A DNA stretch of 64,000 nt from Linyphia triangularis (GCA_963978545.1 OZ021727.1:16876743-16940742); one strand, 5' to 3'. Positions 46,199 through 58,539 are shown, numbered from the stretch's first letter. The notes: a model not told the origin generated them from the sequence alone. Numbers and translations: made by a program.

Positions 46199-47075
46199 TG
46201 TTACGAAATTTTGCATATTTGTAAATATTTCGTAGTGTTAATTTTGTTAATAGGAAAATTTATGTACATTTTGCATTAGGCAGTGCAATAGTTCGCCTTT
46301 AATCTGTTTCCCTGCAATGAACCTCCCAATGCTTGATAACGGGTTTTACAGATGTAACTCTGGGAAGCGGGTTTCAAGGGGCAGGGCATTTAACATTACG
46401 GTAATGGGAATCTCGCCAAATTGGCGAGATAGAGCCAAGTTGGCGATGGTTTTGGCGACTAATTTTTGTCGCCAAATTTGGCGAGAAATTGACAAATGTC
46501 GCCAAACTTGGCAACCATTTGGCGACATTTTCGGTACATGTATAGGTACATGTATCCCATGTACATGTATATAGGACTTTTCGACTACAATCTGGAAAGT
46601 TCTCCAAATGTCTACCCCTAGGAGTTTAAAGAAGGTTCACGTACTTTCACCTCCCCTATAAAAACTCAGGGAGCAAGTGAGCGAGTAGTTAGTTAGTTGT
46701 TGACTGATTTTGAGTCACGGAGCTAGTTGTTAGCTGAGTCCGTTAGTTGACTGAAGTTAGTTGTCTATCAACGTTCATTGTGAGAGCTGTATTCCCGACT
46801 TGAGTCAGTTCTTGGATTTTGAGTCACTGAATTAGTTGACTGGAGATACTAAGCGAACTGTATTGCATTGTCTTTTGCAGCGATTTAGCAGTTGGATTGT
46901 CAAGTTTTTAACTGCTGTTTTGTGCTCTATTGATGTGAAAAGAGCTGTATTGTGTCTACTAGAACGAGAAGTTCTGGAGCTGTAAGGGAATTGTGAAGAG
47001 TTATTTTTGGAATAAATTTCTGCAAGTTTTGATCTTTTTTTGGCTTCAAATCTTTCGAACCCGTTCAACGCAACA
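46199..47075 (+). mobile_element. Solo LTR with GTAT target duplication
   Basis: TGTTACG...CGCAACA termini flanked by gtat on both sides (46195-46198 and 47076-47079). A ctataaaaactc TATA box is at about 46659, with a downstream run rich in gttagttgttg/gagtcac motifs and an aataaa signal at about 47011. A single copy with matching duplications is what recombination between two LTRs leaves behind. The four-base duplication fits Gypsy or BEL-type integrases. Confidence 0.85.
46408..46535. promoter_or_regulatory. Cluster of TTGGCG/CGCCAA motifs in the LTR U3
   Basis: Eight copies of TTGGCG in either orientation within about 125 bases, several as inverted pairs (cgccaaattggcg, cgccaaatttggcg), upstream of the TATA box. 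The motif resembles an E2F-type core (TTTGGCG); that reading is inference. Overlapping short ORFs here are repeat by-products. Confidence 0.5.
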
Positions 47076-47235
47076 GTATCTTTCGTAAGTCTAAAACATT
47101 TACCAAAAGATCTTTAAGCAAAAGAAATAAACGAGACAGGAACAAGCAATTTAAAACTGCTTCACAATCTGTTTATATATGTAATGTATTTTCCATGGGC
47201 CATCTATTTTTAAATTGTATAAGCTTTTTCTCGTG

Positions 47236-47545
47236 TTACTGGGAGAAATACGACTTTTATTGAGGTATTCCATAGATTAGGTTGGATTCTGCCATTCGAA
47301 GCCAGTTTAAACTAGTTCATAGGTCATGTTAGGTATTTTGCGTATGGGTCATTCTGACGACCTATAAAAGGTTGAGAATCGTGCTTGGCTTGGCACTTCA
47401 TATTTTACCTTGCTAAAAGTCACTGTGCTATTGCCCTCTCAGTCTCTTAGACTAATAAATTCTTGAGTTGATATGATGATTATTTATGTAATTAACTCGG
47501 ACACTCTTATTACTTAAGATGTTGTAAGTCACCTACACTTGTACC
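47236..47545 (+). mobile_element. LTR-like sequence with TATA and poly(A) signals
   Basis: cctataaaagg at about 47361 is followed by an agaatcgtgcttgg initiator region and aataaa at about 47456, again the LTR promoter/polyadenylation arrangement. The left end may be tgttactggg (47236). The right end and target duplication are not resolved. Confidence 0.35.
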
Positions 47546-47689
47546 ATTTTTATATGATAGTCCTCTACGAGGAAAGATGAAGAATCCGGAAATTATGTTT
47601 TATTCGTGAATTTGGTTTGGGCATTAAGCAGTGGTAACTGTGAGTTCAAAGATTGGTTTAATACGCACGCGTGGAACAAAACCCCTTAA

Positions 47690-48205
47690 GTCCCATTTAA
47701 TGTGGACAACATAATCGTTTGTCCATCTTTCTCTATCTCCATCTCTCCCTCTCTTTCTCCTAATAAATAATTTTTCTCTTCTCTATATCTTTTACATCTT
47801 TTCTACTCTCTCTCTCGTCTCTCTTTCCCTCCCCTCCCCCTCCCTCTCTCTTGTCTCTCTTTCCCTTTCTTTCCCTTCCCTCCCCTCTCTCGTCTCTCTT
47901 TCCCTTTATTTCCCTTTCTTTCCCTTCCCTCCCCCTCTCTTGTCTCTCTTTCCCTTTCTTTCCCTCCCCCCTCTCTCTCTCTCGTCTATTTTTCCCTTCC
48001 CTCCCCCCTCTCTCTCTCGTCTCTATTTCCCTTTCTTTCCCTTCCCTCCCCTCTCTCGTCTCTCTTTCCCTTTATTTCCCTTTCTTTCCCTTCCCTCCCC
48101 CTATCTTGTCTCTCTTTCCCTTTCTTTCCCTTCCCCCCCCCCTCTCTCTCGTCTCTCTTTCCCTTTCTTTCCCTTCCCTCCCCCCTCTCTCTCTCTCTCT
48201 TAGAT
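47690..48205 (+). repeat. Pyrimidine-rich minisatellite
   Basis: Units of tctctctttccctttctttcc with variable cctccc/ctctcgtc spacers. Strand-asymmetric C/T content makes triplex formation possible. It produces Ser-Leu-Phe-Pro ORFs with no biological support. Confidence 0.95.
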
Positions 48206-48209
48206 ACAC

Positions 48210-48870
48210 ACAGATGAAAATCTATACAAACTCTACAAAAATATTTCCATAAAAAGAGAAGAAGTTGTCTAATTATTATTATTATTATTATACTGCATAA
48301 AATTGCCTTAAGACTTCGAAGGTAATAACATTCTAATTAGAGTGTGATTTGGCTCTATAAAAGAAAGCAAGAATATAACAGAAAGTGGGAATGCAAATAA
48401 TTCAGTAGGATATATAATTGGCTCCTTTTTTGCTTTATTTAAGGACAATTAAGTGTAGGAACGCCTGCGGCAAAAATCTTCTCAACGGCTTCCACTTTCA
48501 ACTAGATGAATGTGAATTTACTCTAACAATTTCTTCGTAACTAACTACATAATAAGAAAGTAACACAAAGGTTTAGCTTTTTCCATACCAAGACATCATA
48601 CAAGTGATACAAATTTTAAAAAAAATTACTGCTTGTATACAAATAGGTAGTCCACTGTTTGTAGTTTGCGGTTATGTGCTGTGATTATATTAATAGTTAA
48701 AGTTTTCTCAATTGATATGATAAAATTAAATTTAACTATTTTAAATGCAGTTTATGTTTCCTTTTAACGCTACGTATTTTGATAACGTTTACTTTAAGTT
48801 AAGATAACAAATGCATCTAACTTAAAAAAAAAAAAAAAAAAAAATGTAGTCTGGAATATTGCTACATTAT
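48210..48870. other. AT-rich spacer
   Basis: A-run at about 48823-48844. Nothing else supportable. Confidence 0.4.
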
Positions 48871-48876
48871 TAAAGT

Positions 48877-49104
48877 TTACTTTTTATTAAGTTTCAACTC
48901 TTTCGTATGATGGTCATATTTCCCTGACCCCCAGTTTAAATAATCTCCGCTTTGGAGAAGGTTGTGCGATTTACTCTCTTTCAATAGAGGGTCACAGGGT
49001 GTCATTCCATAAGCTAGAAGAATCACTAAAATTATATTTTGTAGCTTAATAACCAAACATCTATCAAACACAAACATCATTTTCAAATACAAATACAAAT
49101 ACAA
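48877..49104 (-). CDS. Candidate small secreted peptide, unknown
   Basis: From the ATG near 49081 the frame encodes a hydrophobic N-terminus (MFVFDRC, IILVILLAYG) that looks like a signal peptide. TPCDPLLKESKSHNLLQSGD and a basic C-terminus with a GK and a KK pair follow; GK followed by further residues is a possible amidation/cleavage site. About 67 residues to TAA. No splice partner or homologue is recognised. A chance frame in AT-rich DNA is a real possibility. Confidence 0.28.
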   Translation of the reverse strand: MYLYLYLKMMFVFDRCLVIKLQNIILVILLAYGMTPCDPLLKESKSHNLLQSGDYLNWGSGKYDHHTKELKLNKK

Positions 49105-49109
49105 AATTT

Positions 49110-50260
49110 AAAACCAATAACAGGCTCAAGGACCAACATGGTTGGTCGAGTAAAAAATATATATACGCGTATATAGATAGAATTACTGCGTCTACAGATA
49201 CAGAATTTGAAGAATACAATATAGAAACACCAACATTGCATATTACATAATATGCTAAGAAAATTAATTTTGTAAAGTAACCTAATTAGACCACATACAA
49301 TTTATAATCCAAAAAGTTACAGAATCATACATACAATACACAATAATAACAGGATTATACATAGAATATACCATAGTTACATGTGGTAAACAAAAAATTT
49401 CACGGCCTTATTTTCAAAAAACTTCAAAACTTCAACTGTCCCGGAAACTGCCTCCAATTTTTTTTTTTCTTCCTTCAATATAGTGTAACAGAATTCCAGA
49501 TTTTTTCCCCCTATATAGTCGGGAACTATAAACCAATTTTAAAGAAGAATGTATGGGTGATATTTTATAGCATCAAAACCAAGAGCCAAAATATTCCAAA
49601 CTTTTTATTTTGTTGAAAATTAATACTACAACTTATACTCCAAAACATAATTTTCTATCATAGTATTTAACATAGTATAGCAAAACATAGTATTTAACTA
49701 TCTTTCTATACATTCATTAAATTTAACATGCAGAATTAATATTCTGGTTACCACGCTTGAAAGATCCTCAGTCTATCTGAAATATTGATATCGACCATAT
49801 ATCCATATTTTAATACGTAACTTTTCTTTGATAAAATAAAATAATAAATTAAATGTTACATTCAACATACAATGTATTCTCCATAAATTTCAGCAACAAA
49901 ACCAGCATTATTGGATTTATGAATGATAGTTTTTTGGCTGAAATTTAAAATCATCCATCTTCATTTCTTTATGCCTTGCAACAAGAACGCACAATGTCAA
50001 AAACTTTACGTTTGAGAAAGAAACTAGAGAAAAATACAAGCATAACTTGTGTTACGAATAAAGAACTTTCAAGAGTCTAAATAACTCAGGGAAAATCTAT
50101 ACCTTTGGTGTTTCTATCTCTGAAAATTTTATAAGTAGAGCTCTTATTTAATTGCTTAACTGATTTTGACAAATTTTTCACATTAGATTATCCAATTTCC
50201 TAATACACATTTGTGTTTTTAAATGAAAAGTCAGTGATTTTAACTGGTTCATTAAATAAA
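49110..50260. other. AT-rich spacer
   Basis: An aata-ca-rich low-complexity tract at about 49200-49380. Nothing else supportable. Confidence 0.4.
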
Positions 50261-50264
50261 CTAG

Positions 50265-50380
50265 GGGTGTGGAACATCGCACAACTTTCAATAACACTAT
50301 ATAACTGATGTGATTTGAGTCATTTTTCTACCGTTTTTATATTTTCATCATTCATTGAAAAAAGAATAACCAGTTTTGCG

Positions 50381-50414
<34 letters not shown>

Positions 50415-50925
50415 GATTTTGGCGATATTTATTTAGATGATTCTTGTATAATTCTTTCTTATAAGTGAAACTGCAGAGAGGAGAAAAAATGATCGTCGAT
50501 GGGCTATGCTCAAGGGAAGAGAACTTTGTGTTGAAGGCATTAATTTTTCAACTTTTTACGGGAATTTCGGAGGTGGGGGATGTTTAGAACACCTTGAGAG
50601 GCATTACCACAGTGATTTTGAACAAAATCGTTAGAGCCGTTTTTTAGCAATCATTGAAAAACATGATTTTTTCAAAGGCAGCTACCTTATGCGCATGCGC
50701 GATTTTGACGGAAACGTTAATGGTAGGTCCTTGTGTCATCACGAACCCTCACACCAAATTTCAACATTGTAATTCAATTTGTTCGGGAGTTATGCTGACC
50801 ACGTACACTCAGACACACACACACACAGACATTTTTTTCTAGATCACTTTTTTGAAATCAAGATGTTCCAAAAAGTGGGGAATTTATTTTTTTTGACCGA
50901 AAACTATACTTTCCCCTATGTATAC
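50265..50925 (+). mobile_element. Dispersed repeat family R, copy 3, interrupted by hAT
   Basis: Ordered blocks ctaggggtgtggaacatcgc, gctcaagggaagag, gcgcatgcgcgattttg, ttgttcgggagttatgctga, a (ac)n run and ttttgaccgaaaactata. An (at)n run sits at about 50382-50406. The hAT element at 50926 entered near its right end. Confidence 0.75.
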
Positions 50926-53364
50926 TAGAGTGGTTAAAAAAAAAAAAATTCTGCTAAAGACTAAGACACCCCCTATTTTTTTTTTACATTTACCCATAGT
51001 ATTACTCTCCTAAAATTTCAGCTTTCTACTCCTACAAGAAGGTGGAGCTCAATGACCATTCATTTTTACACTTTTTTGTAATTTCGCCTAATTTTCAAGT
51101 TTTATCCCTATCTACATTTTTTTAAAAAAGTTTTTTATAATTGTTTAATACATGCAATTTAGTTTGTCAACTGTTCTTTTATATACTGTATCTGGAAACA
51201 TCAACATTCTAAAAGCTCCGCTAACAAAATATCCAATTGTGAAGCACTTCTTTTGTTAGTTCCAGTAGTCGCAGTTTGGGACATGATCCACGAGCGCTTC
51301 CTCTTCCAAGAGGGGCCAAAATCATGGGGAAAAAAAGACAGAAAAGAATATGCTGAGTTAGCAATGGGTAAATTCAAACCTGACTGTCCTATAGTCCTTC
51401 ATTTTGATGACAATCTTCTACCAAAATCGTTTGATTTATAAAAGACTGATCGTTTGCCTGTAATGTTTCGAGAGATGAAATTAAAAAACTTATTCGTGTC
51501 CCAAAGTCGAGTGGTGGTAGGACAGCAAAAAATATTTCGAAAACTGTTTTCGTGCTATAGGAATTAAAAATCAGACTTTAAGTTTTGATACTACTAGTGT
51601 AATTACTGGTTGTGTATAAGAGTTATGCATTAATGTGGAGAAAAAAAATTGGACGTGAACTATTGTGGCTAGCCTGCTGGGACCATGTCATGGAATTAAT
51701 ATTGGCAAAGTTATTTAAGTTGTGCTATGAACTTTCATGTTTCACAGAGGTTTCCCTCTTCAATATACTTAAAACCGTTTGAAAAAGAATTGCACAAATA
51801 AACTTTCAGGGTTTGGAACTGAAAAAGACGTTACAAAGTTTAAAGTTTCAACTGTAGCCTTTCTTTCATCTATGGATAAAAATATGATAATTAGAGATGA
51901 TTATAAAGAAGTAATTGAGTTGACACTAATCGTTTTGGGCAATATACCAGAGAAAATCAATTGAGAGCAGTCTCATCAATTCATCACGCACGGTGGATGG
52001 CTAAACTCCTATATATTTTAACATCTTTTTGTTCAGAGATCAGCAAGAGATTTTTCGTATAACTAATAGAGATGAGTAATGTAATTCTAGCGATTTGGAC
52101 AGTTTGGTGCTCTTTTGTATAGATAATCGATTATAAAATTGGATTTGCAGCTACAAAGTTCAGAAAAATATCATATGGGATCTTTCAAATTAATTGTTCG
52201 GTTTGGACATATTTACACACAGAATTACAACAAAAGAAAATTTAAAAAGTATTGCAGATGTGAATAACTCAAAAGAGTCCAGAAATATAAGAGGGCACGG
52301 GCTATTAAAAACGTTGAAAGATGTCGGTCTTGGCGATTTTATGACAAAAAGAAATCTTGATATTTTATCTTGTTTGAATATTAGCGATTCTTTTGTATCC
52401 ATTTCACCTGAAGAATTAGAAAATAATATCCCTTACACAAGTGGGAACAAAGTTAAAGAACTTAAAGTGGTAAGCGATACTGCTGAAAGAGGTGTACAGC
52501 TAATACAAGAATTTAATAATTTATTTACTCATGATAAGGATGATAAGCAGTTTCTTTTACAAGTTTTTGAAGCAAACTGAAAGACAATATCTAGAGAGAC
52601 AACCAAACGACCTATGCTTTGTCTTTCAGAAAAGGAAGTATATATTTATAAAGCTATATCTATATATTTAGTAGGCACGGCGTAAATTTGTCACAGTCAG
52701 AACTCCTAAACTGCTCAACAGATTCTTACGATCAAGGTATCCTTTGAAGGAAGGTCCTTTAATTTCAATTAATTGTTCTTACTAGCAGATTGAGTGTCGT
52801 TTGAAATGTACTTTTCGATCGACCATTTTAAGCACACTGAAAAATGTCACTAAGTGGTTCTTTAATGTTCGGTTAAATGATGAAATAAAACGCACTATAA
52901 CACCTCACTACTTAGTAATATAGAATTTAAGGTTACTAATAACTTATTTTGAATTCTTTTCATGATTTTACACCCCTTAATTTATAGGGGCAATTTTATC
53001 AGAATTTCATATGTTTATTGAATAGTACATGGGATTGACGAGCGTTAGTGAGCAGGAGGCGGAGCCTTCTAGTATTTAATTATTTCATACACTTTTACTA
53101 ACTTATTTAACGTTTTCAATTATTGAATAAATAAAAACTTTCTTTGATAAAATTGCTTTCAATTACACTTATTGGCAAATCCACTACAAATACCCCAAAA
53201 CACACAAAATACGAAATTTTACTTCTCATTGAGCGCCATCTTTTAATTGGAATAAGATTCTGAAATTTTGCTGGAACATTTATATGGGTAGACGTAAAAA
53301 AATTAGGGGGTGTCCTGATCTCTAGCTAAAAAATAAATTTACCATATATTTTTGAACCACTCTA
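50926..53364 (+). mobile_element. hAT-superfamily DNA transposon, degenerate
   Basis: The 8-bp duplication atgtatac flanks the element exactly (50918-50925 and 53365-53372), the hAT hallmark. The inverted ends are tagagtggtt(a/c)aaaaa. Subterminal gacaccccctatttttttt pairs with aattagggggtgtc. 2,439 bp in total; the interior holds a transposase-like pseudogene. Confidence 0.9.
51240..52580 (+). pseudogene. hAT-like transposase remnant
   Basis: Several frames together carry family blocks: a first one (51253-51441) with VVAVWDMIHERF and PIVLHFDDNLLP, then KKIGRELLWLACWDHVMEL near 51630-51700, then ARWMAKLLYIL near 51990, and a final open stretch (52194-52580) ending in the stop at 52580. The GR-LLWLAC-HH-E block is typical of an abundant hAT-related protein family in arthropods and cnidarians; here the second His reads Asp-His. 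Stops and frameshifts between the blocks make it non-functional. Confidence 0.75.
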
Positions 53365-53372
53365 ATGTATAC

Positions 53373-54510
53373 ATAGTATACATACTGGGTAATTGAAAGT
53401 AAAAAAGTATTCTTGAATAAGAGAAACTTAGCACAAATGCTTGGCAGGCATTTTTCTTTACTTAATTATTCGTATTAATCTTCTCTTGAAAAAAAAAAAT
53501 TTTTTTTACGAGATTGTTATCTTAACTGGAAACGAATGAATTTAAGGAATTCAAAAACCTAACGTAAACAACCAGATTTCACATGTTTATCAACAACAAA
53601 TTATATCGACTAAATCCAAAGAATCTAAAGAATCCATAAAAGCTAATTATGTTACTTTTATCTTTCCTTCTTTTTCTACTCCACAGTTTTATACGAAAAA
53701 AAAAGGGATGACAAGAAAACACAAAAACAAAATACACGCTATCATGAGATAAACACTTCCGTTCGAAGTCACGAAAAGCGTCGGATATTGGAAAGAAAAA
53801 GTATTTCTTGATTTCATCTTATCCAATAATCCTCGAAAGAAGACTTGTGCCAAAAATATTGATTGGAAAATAAGGAAGTGTTTAAAAAGAAGCTCGGCTT
53901 AAGTGTCAAAACATGATTATAGTTTCAACTTAAGGATCTTGAATAAATTTCACGGATGAAAAGTATATTTTAAAGTATTAAATAGAAGTTGGCAACAGTG
54001 ACATTGTTTGTTATTTTTATCATAATTCTTATTTTATCTACAGAAATATGTTATGAGTATTTTTAGAGGGGGAAAAAACATTCTTACAATTCTTAAAGGG
54101 AATTCTTAATAATTTCCATTTTAAATATATTTGGTTCAGATTTACTGTACAGTGCTTCTTTGCGAATTTTTGAAAGTTGGCGATTTAGCGCCGGGTGTGG
54201 CAACCCTTCATCGACTTGGTTTTTCGGCAATCCTAGTGACCGTTTGTTTGGATTTGACAACACGACGTTTTGACGCCATTTTGGATTTGATGACACACTC
54301 TTGTAACGTCATTTTCAATTTGGCAACTTTTTTTTAAAAGTCGCCAAAACGGACTGCGCGATAAATCACAATCATAACTTTAATTAATATGGGAGTAAGT
54401 GATGTCGAAATGAAATTGAAAGCAATTAGCATAGAATTATTTTCATGCTTGGATTTCATTATCTGCTTCTGTGAGTCATTGTGATATTGTCAGAAAGGAA
54501 TAATAACTAA
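53373..54510. other. AT-rich spacer
   Basis: Right flank of the hAT insertion, then a ggcgattt/gtcgcc-containing stretch (about 54175-54355) with opposing short ORFs; no gene is supportable. Confidence 0.4.
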
Positions 54511-54514
54511 TACT

Positions 54515-55195
54515 AAATAAGGATGTGAAACATTGCACAACTTTCCATTACATTATGATTCTAATCACTGTATTTAAATTTAACATGGTTTGGTGTAATT
54601 TATGTTTTGAAATTTTTATTAATTTAAAAAAAGGCCAGTTTGGCACTATTTTTAGCGATAATTATTACAGTCATTGTCGAAAAACAGTCAAATTGACGAA
54701 ATTGGCAATATATTAATCGGTAATTATTACATCATCCTTCTTTGCAAGTGAAACAGAGGAGAATCAGTTATGGAGGGGTAATGCTAAAGGGCAGAGAACT
54801 CTGTTTTAAAGACCTTCTTTTTTAAATTTTTCACGCCATTATCGAATTTGTTCTGGAATTTCGGAGGTGGAGATGCTTAGCACACTTTAAACGATATTGC
54901 TACAGCGATGTTGATCAAAATCAGTAGAATCGTTTTTTAGCATTTGCCGACAAATAAAAATTTTCAATGGTAGCTCCTTTAGCTCATAAGCTATTTTGAT
55001 GAAATCCTTAATGGAAGGGTCCATGGCCACCACCAATCCGTGTACAAAATTTGAACATGGAAGGTCAATTTATTTGGGAGCATACATTTTTTCTATACTA
55101 CTTTTTTGAACTCATGACATTCTAAAACGTGTAGAAATTGCTAAAAAAAATAAATTGTTTTGACCGAATACGACACTTAATTGAAACTAAAAAAT
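54515..55195 (+). mobile_element. Dispersed repeat family R, copy 4
   Basis: Same order as the other copies: ggatgtgaaacattgcacaac, gctaaagggcagagaactctg, ggaatttcggaggtgga, gttttttagca, ccaccaccaatcc, ttgaccgaatac. It is the most diverged copy and lacks the ac-rich run. Confidence 0.7.
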
Positions 55196-55625
55196 AATTT
55201 AGAATAAAAAATTTAATTACATAAGAAATAAAATGTAAATATAAACTTTGATTTTGTAGTTAGCGATCCTCAACAATCTGAATACCTTCTAGAATCTAGA
55301 GTTTGAATTACTGGTTTAAAGTTCTTATAACCCTTTAATATTTTATAAAAAATTCAATTATCTTTTGAATAAGCAAAATATGCATAGAGTTTAAAGGTCA
55401 TGTTTGTCCCTTTTATGAGGGAAAAAAATATATAGTTTTTGTCCAATTAGTAACTAAGTTATAAATAAATAAACTCTAATTGCTTTACTACAGTAAAAAC
55501 AATTTTCACGTCACACTATAACACTTTAAATTTTCAAAGTATAATATTAAAAACGTATATATCAATAGAATTGGCACCTTATTTGATAGAGAGCCTTATA
55601 CGTTCAACATATATTTGTTTTTGGA

Positions 55626-55865
55626 ACTACCAACTGTCTATTTCTGCCACTTATAAAGTGCTTAACCCAGCCAAATACGTCTCGTAATTTTGAGCATCTA
55701 GAAGAATACGAGATTGAAATCTTCTAGTGTAAACCCCTCTCTCCGACCCCACCACACCAACGAGAGGACATTGAGGACACGACAGATTTAATGTGCACCA
55801 GCCCCCATTAGGTACACACCGATATTTGGCGGACGGAGGACAACATATATAATCAAGGTTGAAAA
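55626..55865 (-). mobile_element. SINE family S2, copy 2 (head missing)
   Basis: ctgtctatttctg, ttataaagtgcttaac, cgtctcgtaattttgagcat and agaagaatacgagat match 37430-37620. The tRNA-like head seen in copy 1 is lost after about 55850. Confidence 0.7.
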
Positions 55866-55869
55866 CAAA

Positions 55870-57730
55870 AAATAAAAAATCTGAAAATCTTCAGAGAATA
55901 GTAGAGAAACTCTCTTGTATGAATGTACTACATTGAACGTTTTTGCTACTTATGCTCTATCGAATGAATTTGCATTCCTAACTTAGAATGGAAACTGTTT
56001 CTTTGAATAAATACACTTTCTGAAATGTGTTTTAGGGAAAATCGATCGATATGTTGATAGAAAAGACTAGGAAAAGTTCAAAGAACATTTTTAAAAAGAG
56101 ACTACAAGCTTATGTAGTATACTTTAGGATTCAGGGAAAATTTAGAATTCTCAATGCCGAAAATGCGTTGCAGCAAAAAAAAAAGGCTTAAGTTACTTAA
56201 AAAAATATTTCGTAGTATTAACAGGAAACTCTTTAAAACAATTTTATGTGGTGTTATTTCAACTGAAATTGCAATGGCATAAAGTGAATCAAAGATTAAA
56301 AAATTATCTATTTTTGATATTCAGTGTATCTTCGGATCAAATTTTCTTATTTGAAAATGAATATGATGAAATTTTCAATGGAAAGTATTTATCGTAAAGT
56401 TTGGGTCGAAAAATTAGTAAGATTTAACGCTTCTTTAATTTGCAATTGGATCAGAAGCAATTCAGAATTTATAAATGGTCCTGGATATGTTGAAAAATAA
56501 TCAGAAAAAAAAATTTAGAATAAGTAGGATATTCGTATAATTTCCTGAGGCAGTTAATAATATTTAAACATTTTTATTATTTATTGAGAAATTTGTAATA
56601 TATATACTTTTAATAATCATATTGATTGGTTTGAAGGCACAACTTTATAGTTTTTACTCGTTAAAAACTTTAAAATGTATTTCAAATGAATTTCTAATCA
56701 ACATGCGTCCCCTTAAATATACATTTGAGATCTACAATTTAATTTTTTATTCTACTCAAACTAATTAATAATTGAGAGGAGAGATTCACCAAAGAAAATT
56801 ATACTCTACATCACATTACGTTTTCACTGGAATGATCGTTTCAATTTCATGTCATTTAATAACTTCGCTTTCGATCACTCAAAATGCTAATGGATGCTCT
56901 CTAGCCGTTGACTCAACGGGATTAATTCGAAACGTTTCCATGAGATATGAAAATTGAAGATTCTTGGTTTCAGTACTTCGTTTGTCAATACCAACTTTTC
57001 ATTTACCTTCTTTCGCTTTGTTGATTTCAGGAATAAGTCTCCCGTCATATACCAGGAAAATAATTTGAAAGAGTATTCCTTGATTTCAATTTTCTTCTCT
57101 TTTTACCAAACAGAATTTTGATTAAATACATCTTCAGTAAAAAATTATCAAACTGAGTCATTCCATGTGCCTCGTGAGATAAAATTTTCGACATTTTGTC
57201 AACAATTTGCACTGTTTCATCAAACCAATTTTCAAAACAGACTAAACATGCTTAAGGGAATATAAACTTGGTTTTCCTCATAAATGTGGAAAGAAATTAC
57301 AATAAAAGAGTTGATGAGTAAATAGTTATAAACATTTGTGTAAGTGTTATGTGTGAGATGTATGTGAAACATAACTTTCACTGTTGTTCCAATGTCTAGC
57401 AACTTTCAGTTAACTCGGGAAAATATCAGAATTTAATTACCTTTTACCTTGCCGTTTTTTGCAAAATATAATTATATTTTTTTCATTATGCAACATTTTA
57501 TGGTTCTCAAATATTCCCCCGCTTGGTGACAAAAAGCTCGAAACATTAAGAGTGTTGGAACGTTCATTTCGAATGAATCAGTTCTGCGCGGCAGACCAGG
57601 CAATCGTCCGAACCAACCGATTTGACGGACTAACGAATCTGTTTAGTGAATATTTTGTCCCCTTAATGGTCTATGCGAAAATCCAATGTGAATTTAAAGT
57701 CGCGCACATCAAAGTATAATGGGCCGTAAT
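55870..57730. other. AT-rich spacer
   Basis: ORFs at 56772-56957 and 57459-57719 lack recognisable domains. Confidence 0.4.
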
Positions 57731-57737
57731 TTATAGT

Positions 57738-58402
57738 CGGAGAGGCAACTGCATGTTTAGGTATCGCCATCGCACATCATTCTGAATTTTGTATAGAATG
57801 TGTAGACAAGTCTATAGATAACGAATCCACTGGTCTGTCGTGGCAAAAATGGCCGAAACTGATCAAAAAACGATTTTGAATGAGTTGAACTAAATCCCAT
57901 TGCCAAATATGCCATAACTTGTCAAATAATGAGCAATCTCTTTTATTTGGTATCTCTTCACTCTTTAATTTTCAGTTAAGAAGGATGCATACGATTCAGA
58001 TATCTGGCGACTACTGTGTTTGCTTCTTTTAAAAATGAGTCAAATTGGCAGTAAATAAACGTCACTGATGACGTAGCTGATGTCGCAAATTTGGCTTACA
58101 TTTAAAATATGCTAGTTTTCCAGCCCATAGATCATATATTGCTGCGCCATTCCTCATTGAAAAACAAAGTGCGGTAGGTTACCAGACGAAAACGTGGGTT
58201 CATTTGGTGGCAAGTTATGACATATTTGGCAAACGGATTGGGTTCAACTCATTCAAAGTCAATTTTGTACCAGTTTCGGCCATTTTTGACACAGCAGACC
58301 AGTGGATTAGTAATCTACTAATTTTTCTCCACATTTTATAAAAAAAAAAGAAGTCAGAATGATGTTCGATGGGGTACTAAATATGCAGTCGCTTCTCAGT
58401 GT
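57738..58402. mobile_element. Foldback MITE family M, copy 2
   Basis: Ends gtcggagaggcaactgc and, inverted, cactgagaagcgactgc, with TA on the outside. The inner arms ggcaaaaatggccgaaac/gtttcggccatttttg pair. Similar in length and order to 16155-16816. Confidence 0.8.
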
Positions 58403-58539
58403 ATTAATCAGAATGCATTGAGTTTCGATTTCTTCTTGGTCGACTCTCAATGCAGATTGTTTCGAAAGTATTTTAATCGGTGTCAGAGATCTCGTGCTAC
58501 CAAATGTAACATGTTCAAGTATGTGGGATGTTGTTTTGT

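Noticed and set aside
46317..46607. Overlapping ORFs on both strands
   Set aside because: Caused by the TTGGCG motif cluster in the solo LTR.
47851..48252. Ser/Pro/Phe/Leu-rich ORFs of 133 and 87 codons
   Set aside because: Products of the pyrimidine-rich minisatellite; open in several frames.
57459..57719. 86-codon ORF
   Set aside because: No domain, and it ends immediately before a MITE; insufficient support.
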